From positions 1-10,560 of the forward strand of contig JARGOJ010000234.1 in the NCBI GenBank assembly GCA_029210225.1: a stretch of DNA of 10,560 nucleotides, given 5' to 3'. The translations under genes and the position numbers were made by a program. The number at the start of each line of letters is the position of its first letter. Position 1 is the stretch's first letter. Below the pieces are notes generated by a model that was given only the letters and a program-made list of their open reading frames with translations, did no database searches and was not told the DNA's origin. Below are positions 1 through 6,983 of the stretch, piece after piece. The DNA is from Planctomycetota bacterium (lineage in GTDB: Bacteria > Planctomycetota > J058 > JARGOJ01).

Positions 1-42
1 CCTGGATCAATTAATTGGACATGTAGGGGCAGACCCTGTGTC

Positions 43-107
43 TGCCCTGGATTTGATCGGTGCCCTGGATTTGATCGGTGCCCTGGATTTGATCGGTGCC
101 CCGGATT
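43..107. repeat. 18-bp tandem repeat, three copies plus a partial
   Basis: The unit TGCCCTGGATTTGATCGG is present three times without mismatch at 43-60, 61-78 and 79-96, followed by a degenerate partial copy at 97-107. Two further diverged units can be seen at 232-249 and 250-267, beside the second 55-bp repeat copy. The first unit overlaps the right arm of the palindrome, so the tandem array appears to have grown out from the end of the larger element. The period is a multiple of three, which keeps one plus-strand frame open, but there is no other sign that it is translated. Confidence 0.9.
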
Positions 108-141
108 ACCTAATCGTCCGAGGCGCACACCAATTGCGAAA

Positions 142-166
142 GGGCAGACACAGGGTCTGCCCCTAC
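142..166 (-). repeat. Inverted copy of the 25-bp palindromic repeat core
   Basis: This segment is the exact reverse complement of 23-47 and also of 212-236. It lies between the two direct copies, so transcripts through the region could fold either locally at each core or across copies. The flanking heptamers at 135-141 and 172-178 extend the local hairpin after a small internal loop. Confidence 0.85.
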
Positions 167-277
167 GGGTTTTTCGCATTGCTGTGGGCCCTGGATCAAT
201 TAATTGGACATGTAGGGGCAGACCCTGTGTCTGCCCTGGATTTGCTAATTGCCCGGGATTTGACCCCTGCGCCGTCA

Positions 278-1936
278 TCACGCGAGCAAGAGGCGCTTGG
301 GATCTTCGAGAAGGGCGACCACTTCGTTCATGAAGTAGGCGGCGTCGGCGCCGTCGATAATGCGATGGTCGAGGGACATGCTCAGATACATGATGTAGCC
401 CTTGGTGATCTCGCCGTCTTTGACGATGGGGCACAACTTGATCTTGTGGACACCCATAATCGCGACTTCAGGGTAGTTGATAATAGGTGTTGCGAAGAGT
501 CCACCAATCGAGCCAGCGCTGGTGATTGTGAAGGTTCCACCGCGAAGATCATCGAGGCTTAGCTTACGGTCACGAGCCGCTGTGGAGAGGCGAGAGATCT
601 CTTTGGCGATATCGATCATGGAGAGGCGGTCGACCTCTTTCATGACAGGAACAACCAAGCCGTCATTGGTGTCTGTTGCGATGCCAATGTTGTAGTCGCC
701 CCGCACAATCAAGGTGTCGTTGGCGTCGTCAATGATCGCGTTGAACTTCTCAAAGCGAGGCATTTTGAGGACCGCCACCGTCGCCTTCACAATGAACGGC
801 AAGTAGGTCAAGCGAGCATCTTGCTCAGCGGCGATGGGCTTGAGCTCTTTGCGGAGCGCGTATAGCTCGGTGACGTCGACTTCCTCAACATAAGTGAAGT
901 GAGCCGCGGTGTTCTTCGAGCGCGACATGGCTTGGGAGATCTTCTTCCGAATCCCCTTGATCTTCACTTCCTTGTCGCGATTGCTTGCTCCAGGAACGGA
1001 GATAGGCGCCGGCGCGGCTTTGGGCGCCGCAGCCTTTGGAGCGGCAGGAGCAGCCGCGGTTCTGGCCTGGGAGATCGGTGCCGTTGGAAGAGAGTGAGGC
1101 GCAGGAGCGGCAGACCGGCCTGTTGTGGCGTGGCTCGCCATCACATCTTCTAAAGTGATTCGTCCGTGCGGACCCGTTCCTTTGATGGCGCTGATATCAA
1201 CGCCCATTTCACGGGCTTTCCGACGAGTCGCGGGAGTCGCAAGAACTCTAGGGCGATCTGCGGGCCCAGCGGCGGGGGCGGCTGGCGCGGCGGAGGAGGA
1301 GGCGGCTGGAGCAGCGCTCGGCGCTGGCGCAGCAGGAGCCGAAGCACCGGAAGCTCCCGAGAAGACAATCATGAGGGCGCCGACCTCGACGCTGCTACCC
1401 TCAGCGGCGTCGATGCTTAGAACTTTTCCAGCAACAGGGGAGGTGATTGTGACTGTGGCCTTATCGGTCATCACTTCCACAATCGGCTGATCTTCGGCAA
1501 CCGTATCACCAACGGCCACAAGCCAATTGACGATTTCTCCTTCAGCGACACCTTCTCCAATTTCAGGGAGCCGGAATTCAACCCGACCGCTGCGGCCTCC
1601 CGACGCTGCGGGTGCTGGGGCAGGCGCAGCAGGGGCTGGAGCGGGAGCTGGGGCCGAGGCAGGAGCTGGAGCAGGAGCAGGGGCTGGAGCAGGAGCGGCA
1701 GCGCCATCCGTCGTAAAGACGATAAGCAACGCGCCTATGTCGACGGTCGCGCCTTCGGCGGCGTCGATGCTTTTGACTTTTCCGGCGACAGGGGAGGTGA
1801 TTGTGACAGTGGCCTTGTCGGTCATCACTTCAACAATCGGCTGATCTTCTTCAACCGTATCACCAACGGCCACAAGCCAATTGACGATTTCTCCCTCGGT
1901 GACACCTTCTCCGATATCTGGTAGACGGAATTCCAT
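278..1936 (-). CDS. Dihydrolipoamide acyltransferase (E2), 2-oxo-acid dehydrogenase complex
   Basis: This is the E2 core subunit, which moves acyl groups from E1 to coenzyme A on a swinging lipoyl arm in the cytoplasm. The 552-residue protein has two lipoyl domains (about 1-76 and 118-194) with the lipoylated lysine in MTDKATV at K41 and K159. Long Ala/Pro linkers follow, then a peripheral E3-binding domain (about 229-266, with ATPATRRKAREMGVD) and a catalytic domain (about 322-552) ending in the DHRIIDG motif (H524, D528). The two-lipoyl layout and the MTDKATV context resemble branched-chain or Bacillus-type E2 proteins more than E. coli AceF, but substrate choice (pyruvate or branched-chain 2-oxo acids) cannot be settled here. 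No E1 or E3 gene is visible; any partner genes would lie left of the window. The ATG at 1936 begins exactly at the first lipoyl domain; its ribosome site is weak (GTAGGG). Confidence 0.95.
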   Translation of the reverse strand: MEFRLPDIGEGVTEGEIVNWLVAVGDTVEEDQPIVEVMTDKATVTITSPVAGKVKSIDAAEGATVDIGALLIVFTTDGAAAPAPAPAPAPAPASAPAPAPAPAAPAPAPAASGGRSGRVEFRLPEIGEGVAEGEIVNWLVAVGDTVAEDQPIVEVMTDKATVTITSPVAGKVLSIDAAEGSSVEVGALMIVFSGASGASAPAAPAPSAAPAASSSAAPAAPAAGPADRPRVLATPATRRKAREMGVDISAIKGTGPHGRITLEDVMASHATTGRSAAPAPHSLPTAPISQARTAAAPAAPKAAAPKAAPAPISVPGASNRDKEVKIKGIRKKISQAMSRSKNTAAHFTYVEEVDVTELYALRKELKPIAAEQDARLTYLPFIVKATVAVLKMPRFEKFNAIIDDANDTLIVRGDYNIGIATDTNDGLVVPVMKEVDRLSMIDIAKEISRLSTAARDRKLSLDDLRGGTFTITSAGSIGGLFATPIINYPEVAIMGVHKIKLCPIVKDGEITKGYIMYLSMSLDHRIIDGADAAYFMNEVVALLEDPKRLLLA

Positions 1937-2163
1937 GGAACGACCCTACTTACTCTTACGGGGTTATGGACGAGCGATGGCCCGAGACTCAGCGCGATCG
2001 TCGAATGATCTGGGCATAGAATAAGAAAGGGAAGGCTTTCGGAACAGAGGGTGAGGCAGTTTCCCGAAAAATTCCCCCATTTCCTCGCATCTTAACAAGT
2101 TCTTTCTTAGCAAAAGCTTGAGAATTGGGACGAGATTCCCCATGATTTTGGAACTCAAGAGAG
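1937..2163. other. Divergent intergenic region between E2 and kinase genes
   Basis: This 227-bp spacer must contain promoters for both the E2 gene (leftward) and the kinase-phoBR operon (rightward). I could not assign a convincing -35/-10 pair on either strand. One TTAACA at 2092-2097 matches the Pho-box hexamer consensus, but its neighbours at 11-bp distance (TTCCTC at 2081, TTTCTT at 2103) are poor, so it is not called as a site. No coding potential is apparent: the short reading frames here overlap each other and lack family features. Confidence 0.5.
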
Positions 2164-3837
2164 GTGGACAATAATCAGGTGGGTCCAGACGATCAGCTTT
2201 TTGCCGAGGCCGCGCTCTCACTAGGAGCCGTGAGCTCCGAGCAGCTAAGTTATGCCGAGCAGGTACAAAGCGCGTGGAGAGCTGAAGGCACCGCCCTTCC
2301 TCTCAGCCATGTGCTTCAACATCTAGGCTACATCCACAGCGCAGCGATCGCTCACATACAGCAGGAAGCCCAGCAACGTCAGGCTTCCACCCAGCCTCCA
2401 GAAGCCCCTAGCGAGGACTCAAACCCAATGGACGCCTGGGGCAACCTTTCCGGCGAATTCGACATGGCCCCTCCTCCCCCCGACCCCAACCCCATGGAGA
2501 ACTGGTCGAGCCTCGAAACCTCCGGCGAGGTTGAGGCCCACATCTTTCAAACTTGGGCCCCAGCCGCAGAAGTCGAACCGCAACTCCAACCCCTACTTGC
2601 GCCGGCCACCCCAGTCACTCCAGTACAAAACACCGCCCCACAAGCCGCGCCTCGAACTTCATCGGAGCGAGCGCATCAGATCAACAGCGGATTTAGCAAA
2701 GCCATTGAACCGAAAAAGAGCCTTGAGGAAAAACTCATCGGCAGCACCCTCGGCTCGTTTAAAATTCTTGAAAAAATTGGCCAGGGAGGACGGGGTATTG
2801 TCTTCAAAGCTGTCCAAGAGACTATGGGGCGAGAGGTCGCGATCAAGGTCCTCACCGAAGCGGTCGCCGCCGATCCTGTCAACCTCGCTCGTTTTCGTCA
2901 GGAAGCTTTGGCTGCTGGGAAAATTACAGATCGCTTCATCGTTGGAGCCATCGATTACGGCGAATCCGACGGCATGCACTACATGGTCATGCCCTACATA
3001 AAGGGACAAACCTGTGAAGATCGCATTAAGTCTTCAAAAAAATCAGGTTTAGGCTTCGCCGTTAAGTTGACTCAGCAGATGGCCAAGGCCCTCGTCGCGA
3101 TAGAAGATGAGGGGCTCATACACCGAGACATCAAACCCGGCAACATCATTATCCGTGAAGACGGCGATGCATGCCTCATGGACCTCGGCCTTGCCAAGTC
3201 GATCGCCGTTGACCAAACTCTCACCGCCATCGGAAACACTGTAGGAACACCCGATTATATGTCTCCCGAACAATGTCTCGGACGCCCGCTGTCCATCAAA
3301 ACTGATGTCTACGCGCTCGGAGCCACCATCTTCCACGTCCTCACAGGCCGATCACCCTTTCAGGCCGACTCGCCCCTTCAAATGATGAAGCTCCAAGTCA
3401 AAGCCCCTGTCCCAAATGCCAAAGATATCCGGTCGGATACTCCCTCGCCCATTGCCAAGCTCTTGCAACATATGCTGGCCAAAGATCCCGGCAAGCGCCC
3501 AGAGCCAAGCTTTATCGTCGAATACTGCCAACAAATTCTCGACCGCGCCGTCGCCCAAGCCAGCGGTCAACCCGTCGCTCCTGCCACGGCTCCAACGAAA
3601 AAACAGAGCTCCCGGAGCAGCATGACACGAGGCAAGCGCAAAGCCTCCAAGTCGCTTCCCAAAGCTCCTCCCAAAGATCCAGATGGGCTGAACTCATCCT
3701 GCGAACGACGCGTGAGTCGGCCTCGTCGTCGCCGTCGCGGTCGCTCAGACAACACCTTGGTTATCGCCGTCGGCTTGCTCTTTGTCGTCGTGGCAGGGGT
3801 CGCAGCGGTCTTCTTACTCACCCAACAACCTGGATAA
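2164..3837 (+). CDS. Hanks-type Ser/Thr protein kinase, C-terminal membrane anchor
   Basis: This 557-residue protein has an N-terminal helical module (about 8-70, LFAEAALSLGAVSSEQLSYA and following) resembling N-terminal modules of planctomycete kinases. A Pro-rich linker (about 72-180) carries two NPMxxW motifs at 87-92 and 109-114. The kinase domain (about 199-460) has the glycine loop GQGGRG, VAIK lysine K228, HRDIKPGN with catalytic D322, DLG in place of DFG at D340, and GTPDYMSPEQ. A very basic stretch (R-rich, 515-527) precedes a single membrane segment (about 531-552) with only five residues after it. It therefore lacks the extracellular PASTA or other sensor domain of many relatives, and the kinase should face the cytoplasm. 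All catalytic residues are present, so it is probably active. The start is GTG: an in-frame stop at 2143-2145 rules out a longer form, and the next ATG lies within the linker. Only 13 bp separate it from the regulator gene, which suggests co-transcription. Confidence 0.93.
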   Translation: MDNNQVGPDDQLFAEAALSLGAVSSEQLSYAEQVQSAWRAEGTALPLSHVLQHLGYIHSAAIAHIQQEAQQRQASTQPPEAPSEDSNPMDAWGNLSGEFDMAPPPPDPNPMENWSSLETSGEVEAHIFQTWAPAAEVEPQLQPLLAPATPVTPVQNTAPQAAPRTSSERAHQINSGFSKAIEPKKSLEEKLIGSTLGSFKILEKIGQGGRGIVFKAVQETMGREVAIKVLTEAVAADPVNLARFRQEALAAGKITDRFIVGAIDYGESDGMHYMVMPYIKGQTCEDRIKSSKKSGLGFAVKLTQQMAKALVAIEDEGLIHRDIKPGNIIIREDGDACLMDLGLAKSIAVDQTLTAIGNTVGTPDYMSPEQCLGRPLSIKTDVYALGATIFHVLTGRSPFQADSPLQMMKLQVKAPVPNAKDIRSDTPSPIAKLLQHMLAKDPGKRPEPSFIVEYCQQILDRAVAQASGQPVAPATAPTKKQSSRSSMTRGKRKASKSLPKAPPKDPDGLNSSCERRVSRPRRRRRGRSDNTLVIAVGLLFVVVAGVAAVFLLTQQPG

Positions 3838-3850
3838 ACTTGAGGAAACT

Positions 3851-4543
3851 ATGAAAACTAGGAGGATCGTGGTTGTCGAAGACGAACCAGATATCTTCGA
3901 AATCATGGAATACAATCTCAAGCGAGAAGGCTATGACGTTCAAGGCTGCCTCGATGGCGCAGAGGGCATCGAGATGGTGCGTCGAGAGCGTCCCGACTTG
4001 GTCCTCTTAGACTTGATGCTTCCTGGCATGAGCGGCCTTGATATCTGCCGTGCCCTTAAAACCGAAGAGCTGACGCGAAATATTCCCATCGTCATAGTGA
4101 CCGCCAAGAACACCGAGAGCGATGTGGTCCTTGGCTTAGGACTAGGCGCCGATGATTACATCGCAAAACCCTTTAGCCCCCGGGAACTGATCGCTAGAGT
4201 CCAGGCAGTGCTTCGCCGAGGACCTCTTCACAGCGAACAAGAAAAAGACAGCGAGCGGATTAACTATGAAGGGCTCGTGGTCGACGCCGGGCGTCATCAA
4301 GTCACAGTCGATGGAGAGCTTGGCACCTTCACGGCCACAGAGTTCCGGCTTCTTCACTTCCTCATGTCCCATCCCGGGCGGGTTTTCAGCCGAGATCAGT
4401 TAGTGCAGCACAGCATCGGGACTCAGGCGGTTGTCTTAGACCGGAACATCGACGTCCACATCCGCTCTATCCGCAAGAAGATCGGACCCTATCGAGATCT
4501 CATTGAGACCGTGCGTGGTGTTGGCTATCGCTTCCAAGAATAG
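3851..4543 (+). CDS. phoB: PhoB/PhoP-type response regulator (OmpR family)
   Basis: This 230-residue transcription factor has a receiver domain (about 4-118) and a C-terminal winged-helix DNA-binding domain (about 132-229). The acidic pocket E10/D11, phospho-acceptor D54 (LVLLDLMLPG), T84 and K106 (AKPF) are all present. The C-terminal half shows the OmpR-type pattern TATEFRLLHFL, then RNIDVHIRSIRKKIG and ETVRGVGYRF. Once phosphorylated by the adjacent PhoR it should activate Pho-regulon promoters such as the one before pstS. The ATG at 3851 is preceded by TGAGGA at 3841-3846. An in-frame ATG at 3782 would add 23 unrelated residues overlapping the kinase membrane segment, so it is rejected. 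The phoB rather than other OmpR-family identity rests mainly on the PhoR-like partner and the downstream pst genes. Confidence 0.93.
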   Translation: MKTRRIVVVEDEPDIFEIMEYNLKREGYDVQGCLDGAEGIEMVRRERPDLVLLDLMLPGMSGLDICRALKTEELTRNIPIVIVTAKNTESDVVLGLGLGADDYIAKPFSPRELIARVQAVLRRGPLHSEQEKDSERINYEGLVVDAGRHQVTVDGELGTFTATEFRLLHFLMSHPGRVFSRDQLVQHSIGTQAVVLDRNIDVHIRSIRKKIGPYRDLIETVRGVGYRFQE

Positions 4544-4553
4544 GTCCTGAAAC

Positions 4554-6386
4554 ATGTTCCGATTCCGGTTCTTTTGGCGACTTTACCTCGGTTATGCCGC
4601 CCTCATAGGGCTCGTCGCGGTCACCGTAGGCTTGTCCGTTTCCAGCAGCTTGAAAGCAGATCTGCAGGAACAAACTCGCCAAGAGCTATTCCATCAGGCG
4701 CTCTTTTTCCGGGAGTGGCTCAAGGTCGAACCCGATTGGAATAGCGCGAAGCTCATCGCCAAGACACGGGCCCTCGGCGCAACGCTCAACTTTCGCCTGA
4801 CCTTGATCGACGACAAAGGCAAGGTCTTGCTCGATTCAGAGCACGATCCCCAGACCATGGAGAATCACAGCGACCGTCCTGAAATCCTCGCGGTGAAAGA
4901 TTGGGTCGAGGGCAAGGCCCCGCCCTTCGCGGTTCGAATGAGCCAAACCCTTGGATTCTCACATATGTATCTCGCCGTTCCGATCGCCCATTCGGCATCA
5001 GGGAAGCGTTGTTACGCCCGAGTTTCAGTGCCTCTCACTCAGATCGAAGAGCGAATCGAAGCTTGGTATCGCATGTTGCTTATTGGCGTCTTCGTCGCTG
5101 CAGTGCTCGGCCTCTTCTTCAATTTCATCCTCGCCCGCTGGCTCAGCTCGCCCTTGAGCACGATCTCGGCCTTAGCAGAGTCCGTCGCTCGCAATGAGGG
5201 CAAAGCGCAGGATCAGGAGAACCAAGATGAAATCGGAACCCTCGCCTGGGCGTTTACTCGTATGTCGGAGAGCTTGCGGCAGCGCATGGAGACCACTTTC
5301 CGCCGACGGCGAGAGATTCGAGCCATTTTAGAGGGCATGATTGAGGGGGTCGTGGCAGTCGGTCGGGACGAGACCATCGTCCAAATGAACCAAGTCGCGG
5401 CGAGCTTGTTAAAGACGACCGCAGAGGAGAGCATCGGGAGAAAAATTTGGGAGAGCGCACGGATTCCAACCCTGACTGAGACTGTGACGAAGGTTCTCAA
5501 GGAAGGTCAGCAGCTGCGCGTTGAATTAAAGATCTCCGTGGGAGTCGAAGACCGGGTTGTCGACTTGTATGCGGCGCCCTTAGAGGGAGAAGAAGGAGAG
5601 GTCGCGGGGGCTGTCTTGGTCTTGTATGACGTAACGCGGCTCCGACGCCTTGAGGCGATTCGTCGAGACTTCATCGCGAACGTGTCCCACGAGTTAAAAA
5701 CGCCCTTGACGGCCATTCGCGGCTTGATAGAAACAATGATCGACGATCAGGAGATGCCGGCAACGATGCGCCAGCGTTTCTTAACGAAGGCCGAGAAGCA
5801 GACTTCGCGTTTGTCGCAGATCGTCGTGGATTTATTGCATTTATCCCGAGTGGAATCGGAGAAGGATGCCATTCGGCGGGTCATGTTGGACCTGAGGAGC
5901 CCGATTCGAGAGACGATTCAAAGACTGGCGCCGTTGGTGGAGAGTAAGAATCTTCGGTTAGAGGCCGAGATTCCCGATCAACCCTTGCCGTATAAGGGGG
6001 ACTTTGAAGCTCTCCAACAATTGGTTGGGAACTTATTAACGAACGCTGTTCAATATAGTCCACCAGAGCAAAAAATCATTTTGAAACTGGAGAGTGATGC
6101 AGAGGGCTATTTATTGTCTGTCCAAGACTTCGGAACGGGGATTGAGGCCAGGCACCAAGAGCGTATCTTTCAACGATTCTATCGAGTCGATAAGGCTCGG
6201 TCGAGAGAGCTGGGAGGCACCGGTCTAGGGCTCTCTATCGTCAAGCACATCGCCCTGGCCCATGATGGTCAAGTTTGGGTCGAGAGCGTTCTAGGCCAGG
6301 GCAGCACCTTCTTCGCACGCTTTCAGCCGCCTCATCCCGACGAAGCTGTCAGCGACCCGCTCTCCAGCGAATCGGAATTCGCCTAA
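4554..6386 (+). CDS. phoR: PhoR-type sensor histidine kinase
   Basis: This 610-residue inner-membrane kinase should phosphorylate the regulator encoded 10 bp upstream. The order is: membrane segment 1 (about 8-31), extracytoplasmic sensor region (about 35-170), membrane segment 2 (about 173-195), HAMP (about 196-245), PAS domain (about 250-360), and HisKA with FIANVSHELKTPLTAIRG (phospho-acceptor H379). The ATPase domain has its N box near 489-503 (QLVGNLLTNAVQYSP), DFGTGI (525-530), the F box RIFQRFYRVD and GGTGLGL (554-560). The large extracytoplasmic domain resembles Bacillus-type PhoR rather than E. coli PhoR, which has almost none. The phosphate-sensing assignment comes from architecture and neighbours. 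No phoU is seen in the window, although PhoU normally links Pst status to PhoR. The ATG overlaps nothing; a weak AGG lies over the upstream stop codon. Confidence 0.92.
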   Translation: MFRFRFFWRLYLGYAALIGLVAVTVGLSVSSSLKADLQEQTRQELFHQALFFREWLKVEPDWNSAKLIAKTRALGATLNFRLTLIDDKGKVLLDSEHDPQTMENHSDRPEILAVKDWVEGKAPPFAVRMSQTLGFSHMYLAVPIAHSASGKRCYARVSVPLTQIEERIEAWYRMLLIGVFVAAVLGLFFNFILARWLSSPLSTISALAESVARNEGKAQDQENQDEIGTLAWAFTRMSESLRQRMETTFRRRREIRAILEGMIEGVVAVGRDETIVQMNQVAASLLKTTAEESIGRKIWESARIPTLTETVTKVLKEGQQLRVELKISVGVEDRVVDLYAAPLEGEEGEVAGAVLVLYDVTRLRRLEAIRRDFIANVSHELKTPLTAIRGLIETMIDDQEMPATMRQRFLTKAEKQTSRLSQIVVDLLHLSRVESEKDAIRRVMLDLRSPIRETIQRLAPLVESKNLRLEAEIPDQPLPYKGDFEALQQLVGNLLTNAVQYSPPEQKIILKLESDAEGYLLSVQDFGTGIEARHQERIFQRFYRVDKARSRELGGTGLGLSIVKHIALAHDGQVWVESVLGQGSTFFARFQPPHPDEAVSDPLSSESEFA

Positions 6387-6391
6387 TCAAT

Positions 6392-6425
6392 AATTGGAAT
6401 GGATAAAGCCTCAACCATTCCAATT
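6392..6425. repeat. 11-bp perfect inverted repeat after phoR
   Basis: AATTGGAATGG (6392-6402) and CCATTCCAATT (6415-6425) are perfect complements around a 12-nt loop, starting six bases after the phoR stop codon. The stem is AT-rich and neither side is followed by a T-run, so a standard intrinsic terminator is not supported. It could stabilise the 3' end of the kinase-phoBR mRNA or be a weak attenuation point. Confidence 0.65.
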
Positions 6426-6478
6426 GTGTATTCCCACCTTAATATCTCTCAAAAATTGATAGAAATGACCCCCGACAA

Positions 6479-6495
6479 TTAACCTGGTCTTCACA
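6479..6495 (+). promoter_or_regulatory. Candidate two-repeat Pho box before DUF4096 gene
   Basis: TTAACC (6479-6484) and TTCACA (6490-6495) are spaced 11 bp apart, as in PhoP/PhoB-type direct repeats. A possible -10 (TATTGT, 6505-6510) begins nine bases after the second repeat, the same spacing as for the candidate -10 at pstS. Only two units are present and one is imperfect, so chance is possible. If real, the promoter would read through the DUF4096 gene toward the porin. Confidence 0.35.
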
Positions 6496-6554
6496 AACGC
6501 CGGTTATTGTTTGAGCAAAGAAATCACAAGAATTCTTCCAGCTCAGAGGTCGTT

Positions 6555-6863
6555 GTGGCGCGCAAATATGAATTGACTAAAAGCCAGTGGCAGGCCATCA
6601 AAAGTCTGGTTCATCCAACGAGAAAGGGTCCTGGGAGGCCTCCCAGGAATCGCCGGCAAGTTCTCAACGGGATACTTTGGGTGATTCAAACGGGGGCTCC
6701 CTGGAGGGATATGCCTCGGCGCTATGGCCCTATTTCGACCGTTCACGACATTTATCAGAATTGGCGCGGTGATGGTACTTGGTCAAAAATTATGACAGCA
6801 TTAAACACTGACGCCGGTCACAACGCGAACGCCTTGCTTGGAAGCGCTAAAAAGAGGGCTTAA
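6555..6863 (+). CDS. Orphan IS5-type transposase N-terminal domain (DUF4096)
   Basis: This short protein (102 residues from the GTG at 6555) matches the DUF4096 / IS5 OrfA helix-turn-helix domain. It shows YELTKSQWQAIKSL at the start, the GRPPRNRRQVLNGILWVIQT core, GAPWRDMPRRYGP, and an ending like NWRGDGTWSKIMTAL. Normally this domain is followed, in the same gene or by frameshift, by a DDE catalytic domain. Here the frame stops at 6861-6863 and nothing resembling a DDE domain occurs before the porin at 6984, so it cannot transpose alone. It may be an IS remnant or a retained DNA-binding protein. The GTG start follows AGAGG (6545-6549) by five bases and gives the usual family N-terminus. A TTG at 6507 would add 16 residues and is less likely. 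No terminal inverted repeats or target duplications were recognised. Confidence 0.75.
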   Translation: MARKYELTKSQWQAIKSLVHPTRKGPGRPPRNRRQVLNGILWVIQTGAPWRDMPRRYGPISTVHDIYQNWRGDGTWSKIMTALNTDAGHNANALLGSAKKRA

Positions 6864-6917
6864 CAAGGGTCTCAAAGACGAAATTCCAGACATTTTATTA
6901 AAGCCAATCGCACAACT

Positions 6918-6944
6918 TTGACGATTTCTTAAGAGATCTATACA
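6918..6944 (+). promoter_or_regulatory. Candidate sigma-70 promoter for the porin gene
   Basis: TTGACG (6918-6923) and TATACA (6939-6944) resemble -35 and -10 elements with a 15-bp spacer, slightly shorter than the usual 17. They lie about 40 bp before the porin start codon. If used, this promoter would let the porin be expressed independently of the possible Pho box further upstream. The call rests on hexamer similarity alone. Confidence 0.35.
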
Positions 6945-6983
6945 GATTGTTCAATTCTTCAAACAATTCAGTGGGGATGGGCT

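Larger units (their letters stand above)
1..267. repeat. Composite repeat region with direct, inverted and tandem parts
   Basis: This gene-free stretch is built almost entirely of repeats. A 55-bp segment at 1-55 recurs without mismatch at 190-244. Its core (23-47) is itself palindromic, with arms GGGCAGAC (27-34) and GTCTGCCC (40-47) around CCTGT. The 25-bp core occurs once more in inverted orientation at 142-166, and that copy is flanked by a further 7-bp inverted pair, TGCGAAA (135-141) and TTTCGCA (172-178). Between the copies lies an 18-bp tandem repeat, whose diverged units reappear at 232-267. The block stops about 10 bp before the stop codon of the minus-strand E2 gene, so it would form the 3' untranslated part of that mRNA. 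It looks like a REP/MITE-type interspersed element. No transposase is attached, and mobility is an inference only. Confidence 0.85.

Noticed and set aside
1..267. CRISPR array
   Set aside because: The 18-bp units are directly adjacent with no spacers and the longer repeats are palindromic and unevenly placed. No cas genes are present.
38..562. Plus-strand open frame starting with ALDLIG repeats
   Set aside because: It begins in the tandem repeat and continues antisense to the conserved E2 catalytic domain. The repeat period of 18 keeps the frame open by chance, and no ribosome site or family similarity is visible.
2081..2108. Pho box in front of the kinase-phoBR operon
   Set aside because: Only TTAACA at 2092 fits. 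The 11-bp neighbours TTCCTC and TTTCTT match poorly, so autoregulation cannot be claimed from this.
6864..6921. Continuation of the transposase by -1 frameshift at the A-run near 6849-6854
   Set aside because: The alternative frame stays open only to a stop at 6919-6921, about 20 codons on. It shows no DDE-type motif, so a productive OrfA-OrfB fusion is not supported.
6950..6970. TTCAA/TTCAA/TTCA repeats just before the porin as a Pho box
   Set aside because: Spacings are 8 and 9 bp, not 11, and the hexamers lack the ACA part of the consensus.
6387..6983. Intact insertion sequence
   Set aside because: There is no catalytic domain, no matching terminal inverted repeats flanking the ORF and no target duplication. 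The 6392-6425 inverted repeat is a local hairpin on one side only.
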